Assembly: GCF_002855515.1 (NCBI RefSeq)
Contig: NZ_PKRP01000002.1
Span: forward strand, 62,001 to 126,000
DNA: 64,000 nucleotides
Reading direction: 5' to 3'
Origin: Rhizobium sp. TH135
GTDB lineage: Bacteria > Pseudomonadota > Alphaproteobacteria > Rhizobiales > Rhizobiaceae
Below the pieces are notes generated by a model. The model worked only from the letters and a program-made list of their open reading frames with translations. It did no database searches and was not told the origin of the DNA. The position numbers and the translations under genes were made by a program. Shown piece by piece: positions 37,608 through 46,046 of this stretch (the stretch's first letter is position 1; each line of letters opens with the position of its first letter).

Positions 37608-38683
37608 TGGACTGCTCCCTCAAATGCAACCACTTCGCCGTTGCTAATGAACTTGTTGCCGCTCGTCACGACGATGTCTCCCGGTGTAATGCCCGAGCTG
37701 ACGGAGAAATATCCGTTGCCATAGGTGATGATGTCGACCGGGCGCAGCGAGGCCTTCGACGTCTTGGGATCCACGACCCAGACGGCTGTGCGGCCCGCAT
37801 CCGAGGCGATCGCAGACCAGGGAAGTCGGATTGCCGTCACCGGCTTGTAGCGCGCCACCGCAATGACGGGGCTTCCAAGGCTGACTTTTGCACCTTCTTC
37901 GACGCTGAACTTGACCCGGATGGTGCCGGTGCTGCGGTCGATGGTCGGTGAAATTTCGCGCAGTGTTCCCTTCAACGGGTCGCCGCCGCTGAGCGGCACG
38001 ATGTCGACCTCGCTCTCGAACTCACGACCGAAGCCGAGCAGCAAGGATTCGTCAACATTGAAGACGGCGTCCCGCGGCCCATCCTGGGCGAGCGTGAAGA
38101 TCAATTGCGCGGCCTGTGCGACCTGGCCCACTTCTGCATTGCGCGTGGTAATCACACCGTCCGCATCTGCCTTCAATTCGGTCTGGGCAAGCGTGTCGCG
38201 GGCCGTGTCGGCCTGTGCCTGTGCCGAATCGACGGTCGCCTTTGCACGCAGCAGTGCTTCTCGCGCTTCATCCAGCGCCGCCTGCGTTGAAACACCCGTG
38301 GTAAAGAGACTTTCCTGGCGCTCCAGCGCCTGCTGCGCCTGGGTCCGCTGGGCCTCGGCAGATTGCAGCGAGGCGAGCGCGACCTGCAGATCGGCCTCCT
38401 GCTCCTCGGCATCCATACGCGCCAGGACCTGACCCGCCTCGACCTTGTCGCCGACATCAGCCAGACGTTCGGTGATCCGTCCGCTGATCCGGAAAGACAG
38501 TTCCGACTGGACGCGCGCGTTGATCTCGCCTGTGCTCGTAATGCTGTCGGACCAGGGCTCCGCCTTGACCGTGACCGTTTCCACCAGTCTGGCGGGTTTC
38601 TCAGCGGCTTCTTCGGTGGGAGCGCAGGCAATAAGGGAGGCGCAGGAGCACGCCACCATCAGGATTGAACGGAACCGTCGCAT
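37604..38683 (-). CDS. RND efflux periplasmic adaptor (membrane fusion lipoprotein), first of two
   Basis: A 359-residue lipoprotein with lipobox LIAC and the same order of domains as its neighbour: lipoyl half (LSFRISGRITERLADVGD), a coiled-coil hairpin rich in Gln and Ala, second lipoyl half (LKADADGVITTRNAEVGQVA) and a beta-barrel region. Sequence identity to the second adaptor looks low outside these motifs, so the pair is not a recent duplication. It is the first gene of the operon; the TetR gene is divergent with 92 bp between, containing a dyad. Confidence 0.92.
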   Translation of the reverse strand: MRRFRSILMVACSCASLIACAPTEEAAEKPARLVETVTVKAEPWSDSITSTGEINARVQSELSFRISGRITERLADVGDKVEAGQVLARMDAEEQEADLQVALASLQSAEAQRTQAQQALERQESLFTTGVSTQAALDEAREALLRAKATVDSAQAQADTARDTLAQTELKADADGVITTRNAEVGQVAQAAQLIFTLAQDGPRDAVFNVDESLLLGFGREFESEVDIVPLSGGDPLKGTLREISPTIDRSTGTIRVKFSVEEGAKVSLGSPVIAVARYKPVTAIRLPWSAIASDAGRTAVWVVDPKTSKASLRPVDIITYGNGYFSVSSGITPGDIVVTSGNKFISNGEVVAFEGAVQ

Positions 38684-38724
38684 GGATGCCCCTTGAAGTT
38701 TGATGGCTCAGAGCTATATTTGAA

Positions 38725-38738
38725 TGACTGGTTAGTCA
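38725..38738. promoter_or_regulatory. TetR-type operator candidate TGACT-ggtt-AGTCA
   Basis: A 14-bp dyad with five-base perfect arms (38725-38729 and 38734-38738) lies in the middle of the 92-bp divergent interval between the RND operon and the TetR gene. Its length and TGAC/GTCA arms are usual for TetR-family operators, and its position would let one repressor dimer control both directions. Confidence 0.6.
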
Positions 38739-38775
38739 ATGAATTTTTGCGCAGGCTGCGGAACAAGGTATATTG

Positions 38776-39402
38776 ATGCTGAACGAAAAGAAGTTAACGA
38801 GGGCCGCGCAAAAGGCGCTCCGGCCCAAACAAATCCTCGATGCCGCCTTCGAAGAGTTTGTCGCCCATGGCTTCACCGCGACCCGCGTCGAAGATATCGC
38901 CGATCGGATAGGGGTGACCAAGGGCACCATCTATGTGTACTTCCCGACGAAGGAGGATCTCTTCTCGGCGATGATTGCGCATATTTCGGTGCCGCTTGAA
39001 GAGCTGCTCCGCAATATGGAGACGCTCAAGGGCGGCTATGCCGAGCGTCTCCGATCTTTTCTGCTTCTCGCCTATGATCGCATCACCCAGGACAGGCGCG
39101 CGCGGGAACTTCTCCGCTTCGTCATCTCCGAAGGAGCGCGGTTCCCGCAGGTCATCGACATGCACCACGCAGAACTGGTCGACCCTCTCATCACGTGTAC
39201 GCAAAGACTTCTGGAAGAGGGCGTCGCTGCCGGCGAATTCCGTGACTGCGAAGGCGCCAACGCCGAAATCATCGTCGCGCCGATCCTGGCGTTGATGATG
39301 GACCATCTGATCTTCGACGGCCGACGTGCCGTCGACATTGCCGCTTATGTGAGGTCCCATCTGGATTTGGTGTTCAACGGCCTCTCACCGCGAGGGGCGT
39401 GA
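38776..39402 (+). CDS. TetR/AcrR family regulator of the adjacent RND operon
   Basis: A 208-residue regulator. The N-terminal helix-turn-helix reads ILDAAFEEFVAHGFTATRVEDIADRIGVTKGTIYVYF, quoted in parts: DAAFEEFVAHGF, then ADRIGVTKGTIYVYFPTKEDL, the TetR signature. The ligand domain includes the TetR C-terminal region type found with efflux systems (EGARFPQVIDMHHAELV). The ATG at 38776 is preferred to a TTG three bases before it. It is divergent from the RND operon and is inferred to repress both that operon and itself through the nearby dyad. Confidence 0.9.
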   Translation: MLNEKKLTRAAQKALRPKQILDAAFEEFVAHGFTATRVEDIADRIGVTKGTIYVYFPTKEDLFSAMIAHISVPLEELLRNMETLKGGYAERLRSFLLLAYDRITQDRRARELLRFVISEGARFPQVIDMHHAELVDPLITCTQRLLEEGVAAGEFRDCEGANAEIIVAPILALMMDHLIFDGRRAVDIAAYVRSHLDLVFNGLSPRGA

Positions 39403-39510
39403 GGGCGAGAACGGGTCGTTCTTATGCATCGAATGGGCGTAAGCCGACGGCTCGCGAACGACTGCAATTTGCGGGTGATGAAGTACGTGGGCGGGGGATG
39501 CGGGTAAGAA

Positions 39511-39585
39511 TGGTGCTGCTAGAGAGATTTGAACTCTCGGCCTCTCCCTTACCAAGGGAGTGCTCTACCCCTGAGCTATAGCAGC
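39511..39585 (-). tRNA. tRNA-Thr (anticodon GGT), CCA encoded
   Basis: On the minus strand the acceptor arms are GCTGCTA and TAGCAGC, with discriminator A and CCA in the genome. The anticodon stem CTCCC/GGGAG encloses the loop TTGGTAA, so the anticodon is GGT. The T arm GAGAG-TTCAAAT-CTCTC is complete. Total length is 75 nucleotides. No integrase or attachment duplication was seen beside it. Confidence 0.96.
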
Positions 39586-39739
39586 ATCTGGCGGGCGACG
39601 CATGTGGTCGGCCCGGAACGAGGCGCCTATTGCCATAGAGTTTCGGGCAGCGCAAGCCGTAAAGCGTTTGTGTAGCCAAGTTTTGTAACGGGGGCGGAAG
39701 GGACTTTTCGATTTTTATCCGATCGGATATCACGCGCTC

Positions 39740-40054
39740 ATGACAAATGACCCGGAAAACAAGGGCGAAGCGGACGAGAGCCGGCTCGAAGGCGCGCCGC
39801 TCGCCGATCGTGGAAAACGTGTGCTCTCCGATGCCGAACAGCGGCGGCGGGAACGCGCGGCGGCAAAACTTCGAGAGAATCTCGCCCGTCGCAAGCAGCA
39901 GTCGCGGGCGCGGCGAGCCGGTGAGGCCGAAGACGGCGTGGGGCTGCCAGCGGCGCATGCGACTTCGGTAGAACCCGCGGCGGCGGGCGAGGGCGGTGAT
40001 CGGGATGTAGGTTCCGCCGATCCTGCCGCAAATTCGTCCAAACCCGGTGATTAA
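39740..40054 (+). CDS. Small charged hypothetical protein upstream of murA
   Basis: A possible 104-residue protein, unrecognised. It is rich in Arg, Ala, Glu and Lys, with a helical basic core (EQRRRERAAAKLRENLARRK) and a flexible Ala/Gly/Asp tail; there are no membrane segments or cysteines. It fills most of the gap between tRNA-Thr and murA in the same direction as murA. The start at 39740 lacks a strong ribosome-binding site. Codon use is like neighbouring genes. It could be a real small basic protein or a fortuitous frame; I lean toward real. Confidence 0.55.
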   Translation: MTNDPENKGEADESRLEGAPLADRGKRVLSDAEQRRRERAAAKLRENLARRKQQSRARRAGEAEDGVGLPAAHATSVEPAAAGEGGDRDVGSADPAANSSKPGD

Positions 40055-40180
40055 CCGAGCGTTGCAGCGTCAATTGAACCCTCTGTACTTTTCGTCTAAA
40101 GAGCCAGCCTCGCCGGATTGGCTTCCCCTCACACCTTCTCAAGGAAAGGCGGGCATTTCTCGCCCGTATCGCAGGCTCTC

Positions 40181-41473
40181 ATGGATCGCATCAGGATTGT
40201 TGGTGGCAATGCGTTGAACGGGATCATCCCGATCTCGGGCGCCAAGAACGCAGCGCTTCCCCTGATGATCGCCTCGCTTTTGACGTCCGATACGCTGACG
40301 CTCGAAAACGTGCCGCATCTCGCCGATGTCGAAGGCCTGATCCGCATTCTCGGCAATCACGGCGTCGACATCGCCGTGAACGGTCGCCGCGAACATCAGG
40401 ACGGGTCCTATTCGCGCACAGTGCATTTCACTTGCCGCACCGTGGCCGATACCACCGCACCTTACGAGCTGGTCTCGAAGATGCGCGCCAGCTTCTGGGT
40501 CATCGGCCCCTTGCTTGCCCGCGAAGGCCAGGCGCGCGTCTCGCTGCCGGGCGGCTGCGCCATCGGCACGCGTCCGGTCGACCTCTTCATCGAGGGCCTG
40601 ACGGCGCTCGGCGCCGAGATGGAAATCGACGGCGGCTACATCAATGCCAAGGCGCCGAAGGGCGGCCTGATCGGTGCCCGCTACACCTTCCCGAAGGTCT
40701 CGGTCGGCGCGACCCATGTCATGCTGATGGCAGCTTCGCTTGCCCGCGGCACGACCGTGATCGGCAATGCCGCCCGCGAGCCTGAGGTCGTTGACCTCGC
40801 CAACTGCCTGAACGCCATGGGCGCGAAGATTTCAGGTGCCGGCACCTCGACCATCACGATCGAGGGCGTCACCAGCCTCTCCGGCGCGCGGCACCGCGTT
40901 CTGCCGGATCGTATCGAGACCGGCACCTATGCCATGGCTGTCGCCATGACGGGCGGCGACGTGACGCTGTCGGGCACCGACATCACGCTCCTCGACACTG
41001 CGATTGAGGCAATCCGTCGCGCCGGCGCCGAAGTCTCGGCCGTCGAGGGTGGCATCCGCGTCATCGGCCATGGCGATCAAATCCGCCCGGTCGATATCGT
41101 GACCGAACCTTTCCCGGGCTTCCCGACCGACCTGCAGGCGCAGTTCATGGGTCTCATGACCCGTGCGAATGGCGTCTCGCATGTCACCGAAACGATCTTT
41201 GAAAACCGCTTCATGCATGTGCAGGAACTGGCCCGCCTCGGCGCCAAGATTACGCTGTCGGGCCAGACCGCCCGCATCGAGGGCGTCACCCGCCTGCGTG
41301 GCGCCCCGGTCATGGCAACCGATCTGCGTGCCTCGGTGTCTCTGGTCATCGCGGGCCTTGCCGCCGAAGGCGAGACCATGGTCAGCCGCGTCTATCACCT
41401 TGATCGCGGTTTCGAGCGCCTGGAAGAAAAGCTCACCCGCTGCGGCGCCATCGTTGAGCGCATCAGCGACTGA
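40181..41473 (+). CDS. murA: UDP-N-acetylglucosamine 1-carboxyvinyltransferase
   Basis: A 430-residue enolpyruvyl transferase catalysing the first committed step of peptidoglycan synthesis, using phosphoenolpyruvate and UDP-GlcNAc. The loop Cys that attacks PEP, and is the fosfomycin target, is Cys126 in [13 protein letters not shown]. The N-terminus [20 protein letters not shown] with the conserved Lys-Asn is intact, and the C-terminus is [12 protein letters not shown]. The ATG at 40181 begins exactly at the family start; an upstream in-frame ATG would add 21 unrelated residues. It heads a run of same-strand genes down to yacG. Confidence 0.97.
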   Translation: MDRIRIVGGNALNGIIPISGAKNAALPLMIASLLTSDTLTLENVPHLADVEGLIRILGNHGVDIAVNGRREHQDGSYSRTVHFTCRTVADTTAPYELVSKMRASFWVIGPLLAREGQARVSLPGGCAIGTRPVDLFIEGLTALGAEMEIDGGYINAKAPKGGLIGARYTFPKVSVGATHVMLMAASLARGTTVIGNAAREPEVVDLANCLNAMGAKISGAGTSTITIEGVTSLSGARHRVLPDRIETGTYAMAVAMTGGDVTLSGTDITLLDTAIEAIRRAGAEVSAVEGGIRVIGHGDQIRPVDIVTEPFPGFPTDLQAQFMGLMTRANGVSHVTETIFENRFMHVQELARLGAKITLSGQTARIEGVTRLRGAPVMATDLRASVSLVIAGLAAEGETMVSRVYHLDRGFERLEEKLTRCGAIVERISD

Positions 41474-41507
41474 GCCTCGGCTCGGTCGCACTCTTTCGCA
41501 GCGATGC

Positions 41508-41530
41508 GGGGCGAAAAGTCTTTTTGCCCC
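41508..41530 (+). terminator. Hairpin after murA
   Basis: GGGGCGAAA (41508-41516) pairs with TTTTGCCCC (41522-41530), allowing one wobble, around a short loop. It lies 35 bases after the murA stop. The run of T is inside the stem, not after it, so it may be an attenuator. Confidence 0.35.
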
Positions 41531-41611
41531 GTTGCCACTGGACAAGCCGCAACCTATGTCGAAAACATGAAATTCGACGGGCACCGCCGAAAGGCGATAC
41601 TGTGAGGTGAC

Positions 41612-42049
41612 ATGACGGACTTGAAACTGCTGGCGCTCGATGCCGATGATCTCTCGATCATCTCGGCCCATATGCAGGATGCCGTGTTCAAGGTCGGTGA
41701 CCTGAGCTTTTCGGCCCGCTCTGGCCTGTTTTCGCTGGCGGCCAATCGCTTCGTCTGGGAAAAGGCAGCGCGTGCGTCAAAGAGCTTCGAGCGCCGTCGT
41801 GCGGCTCTGAGCTTCAAGCGCGTCGAGGCGGTTCGCTCGATCGGTTTCGATCGCAGCAAGGCCGACGAAGTGATGAGCCTTCTCGCGATCCGTTACGTAC
41901 CGAAGGGCGAGGGGCCTGATGGTGTGGTCGAACTGCTGCTCGCCGGTGGCGGCACGATCGCGCTTGAAGTGGAATGCATCGAGGCCCAGTTGGCAGATAC
42001 CGGCGGTGCCTGGGAAACGACGACACGGCCGGAACACGAGGCTGGCTGA
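41612..42049 (+). CDS. DUF2948 family protein
   Basis: A 145-residue protein of unknown function. The N-terminus LKLLALDADDLSIISAHMQDAVFKVGDL and the later FSLAANRFVWE are characteristic of DUF2948, a family nearly confined to alphaproteobacteria and commonly found between murA and hisD, as here. No catalytic motif, signal or membrane segment is seen. GTGAGGTGA gives the ribosome-binding site. It sits 68 bp before hisD on the same strand. Confidence 0.88.
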   Translation: MTDLKLLALDADDLSIISAHMQDAVFKVGDLSFSARSGLFSLAANRFVWEKAARASKSFERRRAALSFKRVEAVRSIGFDRSKADEVMSLLAIRYVPKGEGPDGVVELLLAGGGTIALEVECIEAQLADTGGAWETTTRPEHEAG

Positions 42050-42117
42050 TGAGGCCGAGCGGCGCGCAATCGTCGCGGCTTGATTGAATTGAGACTGCTT
42101 GAGAGGGAATACGGGGC

Positions 42118-43416
42118 GTGGCAATCTGGCTGGATCAGGCATCGGGAGATTTCGAGGCGCGTTTTGCGGCCTTCCTGACGACCAAGCGTGAAGTCTCCGA
42201 CGACGTCAACGATGTCGTGCGCAAGATCATCGACGATGTGCGCGCGCGTGGCGACGCGGCACTCGCCGATTATTCCAAACGCTTCGACGGCGTGGATTTT
42301 TCGACTGTTTCCATGCGGGTGACGGATGAAGAGATCGCAGCAGCACTCGCCTCCACCGCGCCTGAGCTGATCGACGCCCTGAAGCTTGCCGCCGAGCGCA
42401 TCGAGCGCCATCACGCCCGCCAGATGCCGAAGGACGACATCTACGAAGACGCGATTGGCGTTGGGCTCGGGTCGCGCTGGACGGCGATCGATGCCGTCGG
42501 CCTCTACGTGCCGGGCGGCACGGCAAGTTATCCGAGCTCGGTGCTGATGAATGCGCTGCCGGCCAAGGTCGCTGGCGTCCCCCGCGTCGTCATGGTCGTG
42601 CCGGCCACCGGCGGTGCCATCAACCCGACGGTTCTGGCGGCGGCCAGCATTGCTGGCGTCACTGAGATCTATCGCATCGGCGGCGCCCAGGCGGTTGCCG
42701 CCCTTGCCTATGGCACAGAGACCATCGCGCCGGTTGCCAAGATCGTTGGTCCGGGCAATGCCTATGTCGCGGCGGCCAAGCGCCATGTCTTCGGCACCGT
42801 CGGCATCGACATGATCGCCGGTCCCTCCGAAGTCCTCATTATTGCCGACAAGGACAATGATCCGGATTGGCTGGCAGCCGACCTTCTCGCCCAGGCGGAA
42901 CACGATCCCGGTGCCCAGTCGATTGTCATCACCGATGACCGCGCACTCGGCGAAGCGGTGGAAGCGGCTGTTGAACGGCAGCTGAAATCCCTGCCGCGTG
43001 CCGAGACGGCATCGGCCAGCTGGCGCGATTTCGGCGCGATCATCATGGTCGAGAAGCTGGAGGATTCGATACCTCTGGCCAACCGCATCGCCGCCGAACA
43101 TCTGGAACTCGCCGTGGATGATCCGGAACCCCTGATTGAAGGCATCCGCAATGCCGGCGCAATCTTCGTCGGTCGCCATACGCCGGAAGTGATCGGCGAC
43201 TATGTCGGAGGTTCGAACCATGTCCTGCCAACGGCGCGCTCAGCCCGCTTTTCCTCGGGGCTAGGGGTGCTGGACTATGTCAAGCGGACCTCGATCCTGC
43301 GGCTCGGGCCGGAGCAGTTGCGCAAGCTTGCGCCGGCGGCAATTGCGCTCGCGAAATCGGAAGGGCTCGATGCCCATGCCCGCTCCGTCGCCATTCGCCT
43401 CAATCTCGGGGACTAG
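42118..43416 (+). CDS. hisD: Histidinol dehydrogenase
   Basis: A 432-residue zinc enzyme that oxidises L-histidinol to L-histidine with NAD, the last two steps of histidine synthesis. Motifs include VGLYVPGGTASYPSSVLMNA, the NAD-binding GPGNAYVAAAKR, and the zinc ligands in LLAQAEHDPGAQ. The catalytic region ends with GGSNHVLPT. The start is GTG at 42118 with GAGAGGGA upstream. No other his gene is near, which is usual for rhizobia, where hisD is separate. It is nearly fused to the UPF0262 gene, which starts 3 bp after its stop. Confidence 0.97.
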   Translation: MAIWLDQASGDFEARFAAFLTTKREVSDDVNDVVRKIIDDVRARGDAALADYSKRFDGVDFSTVSMRVTDEEIAAALASTAPELIDALKLAAERIERHHARQMPKDDIYEDAIGVGLGSRWTAIDAVGLYVPGGTASYPSSVLMNALPAKVAGVPRVVMVVPATGGAINPTVLAAASIAGVTEIYRIGGAQAVAALAYGTETIAPVAKIVGPGNAYVAAAKRHVFGTVGIDMIAGPSEVLIIADKDNDPDWLAADLLAQAEHDPGAQSIVITDDRALGEAVEAAVERQLKSLPRAETASASWRDFGAIIMVEKLEDSIPLANRIAAEHLELAVDDPEPLIEGIRNAGAIFVGRHTPEVIGDYVGGSNHVLPTARSARFSSGLGVLDYVKRTSILRLGPEQLRKLAPAAIALAKSEGLDAHARSVAIRLNLGD

Positions 43417-43419
43417 CAC

Positions 43420-43893
43420 ATGGCGGCGGGCGACTTCCGGCTCTCAGATGTCGTGCTGGACGAGACCATCGGGCGCTCGACACCCGATGTCGAGCATGAG
43501 CGGGCGGTCGCCATCTTCGACTTGATCGAGGAAAACACCTTCGAACCCGCCGGCCATCCCGGCGGCCCATACCACCTCTTTCTGTCACTGATGGATCGCA
43601 AGCTCGTCTTCTCGATCAAGACGGAAGCCGGCGAGGATGTCGCCGTGCACATCCTGTCGCTGACGCCATTGCAGCGGATCATCAAGGACTACTTCATGAT
43701 CTGCGAGAGCTATTACGAGGCGATCCGCTCCTCGACACCGTCGCAGATCGAAGCCATCGACATGGGCCGTCGCGGCATCCACAACGACGGTTCCCAGACG
43801 CTGATGGACAGGCTCTCTGGCAAGATCAAGATCGACTTCGACACGGCACGCCGCCTCTTCACCCTGGTCTGCGTTCTCTATTGGCGGGGCTAG
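43420..43893 (+). CDS. UPF0262 family protein
   Basis: A 157-residue cytoplasmic protein of the UPF0262 family, conserved in alphaproteobacteria and of unknown function. Recognisable stretches are the N-terminal [24 protein letters not shown], and the late [16 protein letters not shown]. No enzymatic motif is apparent. It lies between hisD (3 bp gap) and the low-molecular-weight phosphatase-like gene (5 bp gap), so the three should be translated from one mRNA. Confidence 0.9.
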   Translation: MAAGDFRLSDVVLDETIGRSTPDVEHERAVAIFDLIEENTFEPAGHPGGPYHLFLSLMDRKLVFSIKTEAGEDVAVHILSLTPLQRIIKDYFMICESYYEAIRSSTPSQIEAIDMGRRGIHNDGSQTLMDRLSGKIKIDFDTARRLFTLVCVLYWRG

Positions 43894-43898
43894 GATCG

Positions 43899-44360
43899 AT
43901 GAGCGAGGGCGCAGACGACAGCCGCCGTCCGTCGCGGCCCGGCGCGATCCTCTTCATGTGCGGCCAGAACGTCATCCGCAGCCCCATGGCCGAGGCAATT
44001 GCGAGACAGGCCCTGCCGTCCGGCACCTGGGTTGCCTCTGCCGGCGTGAAGAAAGGCGAACGCGATCCCTTCGTCGATGTCGTGCTCGACGAGATCGGCC
44101 TGTCGCTCGGCCGGCGCCAGCCCCAGACGCTGGAGGATATGGAAGACGACTACTTCGACCTCGTGATTACTCTCACGCCTGAAGCTCATCACGCAGCGCT
44201 CGAATTGACACGGTCATCAGCGGTCGAGGTGGAATACTGGCCGATGCCGGATCCGACGGTCGAGACCGGCAGCCGCGAGCAGCGGCTCTCCGCCTATCGC
44301 GACGTGCGGGACCGCCTGACGAAGCTGATCCGTGACAGGCTGGTTCTCGCCCCAGATTAG
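43899..44360 (+). CDS. Low-molecular-weight protein tyrosine phosphatase-like / arsenate reductase-like protein
   Basis: A 153-residue protein with the phosphate-binding loop CGQNVIRS near residue 25, fitting CX5R plus Ser. The C-terminal acid is in YWPMPDPT, where DP supplies the general acid. The family covers tyrosine phosphatases and thioredoxin-type arsenate reductases; the second and third cysteines of the latter are not seen, so a phosphatase is more likely. The ATG at 43899 lies 5 bp after the UPF0262 stop; a longer start would overlap that gene. Confidence 0.85.
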   Translation: MSEGADDSRRPSRPGAILFMCGQNVIRSPMAEAIARQALPSGTWVASAGVKKGERDPFVDVVLDEIGLSLGRRQPQTLEDMEDDYFDLVITLTPEAHHAALELTRSSAVEVEYWPMPDPTVETGSREQRLSAYRDVRDRLTKLIRDRLVLAPD

Positions 44361-44503
44361 CGGCGGTTTTGCCCCTCTTGAAACAAATTCCAAAAGCCGA
44401 ATCTACAAGGTTCACAAATGCCGGGCGATTGTGTAGTTTCCGCCCACATTTTCGGGGCCCTTCGCGCGCCCCGCTTTAAAACCCCAGGAAAGACAACCGC
44501 TCT

Positions 44504-44722
44504 ATGGCAAAAGAAGAAGTCCTCGAATTCCCCGGCGTCGTTACCGAATTGCTGCCGAACGCCACCTTCCGCGTAAAGCTCGAAAACGAACACGAAATCA
44601 TTGCCCACACCGCCGGCCGCATGCGCAAGAACCGTATCCGCGTTCTCGCCGGTGACAAGGTTCTGGTCGAGATGACCCCTTACGACCTGACCAAGGGCCG
44701 TATCACCTACCGCTTCAAGTAA
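44504..44722 (+). CDS. infA: Translation initiation factor IF-1
   Basis: A 72-residue OB-fold protein that binds the ribosomal A site during initiation. The whole sequence matches the family, with [33 protein letters not shown] and [18 protein letters not shown] lies 8 bases before the ATG. The 143-bp gap before it probably holds its own promoter, since expression is expected to be much stronger than that of the hisD group. A small hairpin follows immediately. Confidence 0.98.
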   Translation: MAKEEVLEFPGVVTELLPNATFRVKLENEHEIIAHTAGRMRKNRIRVLAGDKVLVEMTPYDLTKGRITYRFK

Positions 44723-44746
44723 GCCTTAGGCCAAAAGCTGAGGCTT
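44721..44746 (+). terminator. Weak hairpin between infA and maf
   Basis: AAGCCT (44721-44726) pairs with AGGCTT (44741-44746), with partial extra pairing inside (TAGGC/GCTG). It begins inside the infA stop codon and may lower read-through into maf. There is no T run. Confidence 0.3.
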
Positions 44747-44761
44747 GAGGAGCGCGTTCGG

Positions 44762-45382
44762 ATGGAATTGAGACAGAAGCTGATTTTGGCCTCCGGGTCG
44801 CCGCGCCGCGTGGATCTCCTCAAGCAGGCGGGCATCGAGCCCGCACGCCTGATGCCGATGGATCTCGACGAGACGCCGAAGAAATCAGAACATCCGCGCA
44901 CGCTCGCCCGCCGCCTGTCCGCAGACAAGGCCGGCGCTGCCTACCAGCAGGTCCGCAAGGATCTGACCTGGGGCGGAAGCTACATCATCGCTGCCGACAC
45001 CGTGGTCGCGGTCGGGCGCCGCATTCTGCCCAAGGCGGAACTGATGCAGGAGGCTTCCTCGGCGCTGCATCTGCTCTCGGGCCGCAGCCACTGGGTGTTC
45101 ACCGGCGTCTGCCTGATCGCCCCTGATGGCAAGCTGCGCCAGAAGATCGTCGAGACCAAGGTCCGCTTCAAGCGCCTCTCCGGCTATGACATCGAATGCT
45201 ATCTCGCCTCTGGCGAATGGCGCGGCAAGGCTGGCGCCTATGCCATCCAGGGTATCGCCGGCAGCTTCGTCCAGAAGATCGTCGGCTCCTACACCAATGT
45301 CGTCGGCCTGCCGCTCTTCGAGACGTTGCAGATGCTCTCGGGCGAGGGCTATGACGTGCATACGGGCTGGACGGAGGGCTGA
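44762..45382 (+). CDS. maf: Maf-like nucleoside triphosphate pyrophosphatase
   Basis: A 206-residue member of the Maf/HAM1-related family, house-cleaning enzymes that hydrolyse non-canonical or modified nucleotides, and once named septum inhibitors. The N-terminal [17 protein letters not shown] motif with Ser and Arg for phosphate binding, the catalytic acid in IAADTVV, and [13 protein letters not shown] are all present. Which subgroup (dTTP/UTP or m7GTP) is not certain. It is followed by yacG with only 2 bp between. Confidence 0.94.
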   Translation: MELRQKLILASGSPRRVDLLKQAGIEPARLMPMDLDETPKKSEHPRTLARRLSADKAGAAYQQVRKDLTWGGSYIIAADTVVAVGRRILPKAELMQEASSALHLLSGRSHWVFTGVCLIAPDGKLRQKIVETKVRFKRLSGYDIECYLASGEWRGKAGAYAIQGIAGSFVQKIVGSYTNVVGLPLFETLQMLSGEGYDVHTGWTEG

Positions 45383-45384
45383 CC

Positions 45385-45597
45385 ATGGCGGAAGGAGACG
45401 AACAGCGGACCGCCAAGGTCGAGCCGCTGCGCAAGGCACTGCCTTGCCCCGAATGCCGTCGCCCCTCGACGCGCGAGAACTATCCCTTCTGCTCGGACCG
45501 CTGCCGCAATCTCGACCTGTCGCGCTGGCTGAAGGGTTCCTATGCCATTCCCGTGGCAGACGACGAAGCCAAGGCCGACGACGACTACCGCGACTGA
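45385..45597 (+). CDS. yacG: DNA gyrase inhibitor / zinc-binding protein YacG
   Basis: A 70-residue protein. The four zinc ligands are in CPECRRPS and FCSDRCRNLDLSRWL, the family signature. YacG binds the GyrB C-terminal region and lowers gyrase activity in Escherichia coli; by family, the same is expected here. The ribosome-binding site ACGGAGGG lies inside the end of maf, pointing to translational coupling. It is the last gene before tRNA-Phe. Confidence 0.95.
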   Translation: MAEGDEQRTAKVEPLRKALPCPECRRPSTRENYPFCSDRCRNLDLSRWLKGSYAIPVADDEAKADDDYRD

Positions 45598-45702
45598 CGG
45601 CTCCAGCGCCCGGAAACCCGGTCGCCCATCCTCTGCGATCCCTTTGTTCCCGCTCACCTTTCTGCGATTTTCACATCTTCTTCAAAAAAGTGGCTGAAGG
45701 CG

Positions 45703-45731
45703 CTGGACATGGCCGAACAAGATGTTATAAC
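45703..45731 (+). promoter_or_regulatory. Promoter of tRNA-Phe
   Basis: CTGGAC (45703-45708) and TATAAC (45726-45731) are separated by 17 bases, a good sigma-70-type pair for rhizobia. The leader to the tRNA is about 65 nt and holds two small hairpins: CCGGGG/CCCCGG at 45743-45759 and GGTCTT/AAGACC at 45761-45778. Confidence 0.6.
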
Positions 45732-45802
45732 CCCGCTCGCTCCCGGGGAAATACCCCGGCGGTCTTGAAATAAAGACCGGCAGGCTTCCAAAAAGCCGAG
45801 AT

Positions 45803-45878
45803 GCCCGGATAGCTCAGTTGGTAGAGCAGCGGATTGAAAATCCGCGTGTCGGTGGTTCAAATCCGCCTCCGGGCACCA
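45803..45878 (+). tRNA. tRNA-Phe (anticodon GAA), CCA encoded
   Basis: Acceptor arms are GCCCGGA and TCCGGGC, followed by ACCA. The anticodon loop TGAAAAT between CGGAT-type stem halves gives GAA. The D arm GCTCAGTTGGTAGAGC and T arm GGTGG-TTCAAAT-CCGCC are complete, 76 nucleotides in all. The gene borders the polysaccharide cassette that follows. Confidence 0.97.
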
Positions 45879-45980
45879 TTTCTTTTCAGTAAGATACATA
45901 TGCATGATGTTTGCGGTGTTTGGCATCGAGGCCCCCGCCGTTGTTCGCGTCAACGCGTGATGCGGCCACTCTCGACCCCA

Positions 45981-46019
45981 AAAACAACAAGGCCGATCTG
46001 CGTGAGCAAACCGGCCTGG
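45981..46019 (-). terminator. Terminator of the surface-sugar operon (minus strand)
   Basis: On the minus strand CCAGGCCGG is followed by a 16-base loop, then CGGCCT and TGTTGTTTTTGG. The stem AGGCCG/CGGCCT (45990-45995 and 46012-46017) with the T-rich tail lies about 30 bases after the stop of the DUF3431-like gene. Confidence 0.6.
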
Positions 46020-46046
46020 TCGTCTGGAATTCAGAACTTTAGCCGC

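Noticed and set aside
39511..40054. Integrated element at tRNA-Thr
   Set aside because: No integrase gene and no repeat of the tRNA end was seen; the following genes are core genes.
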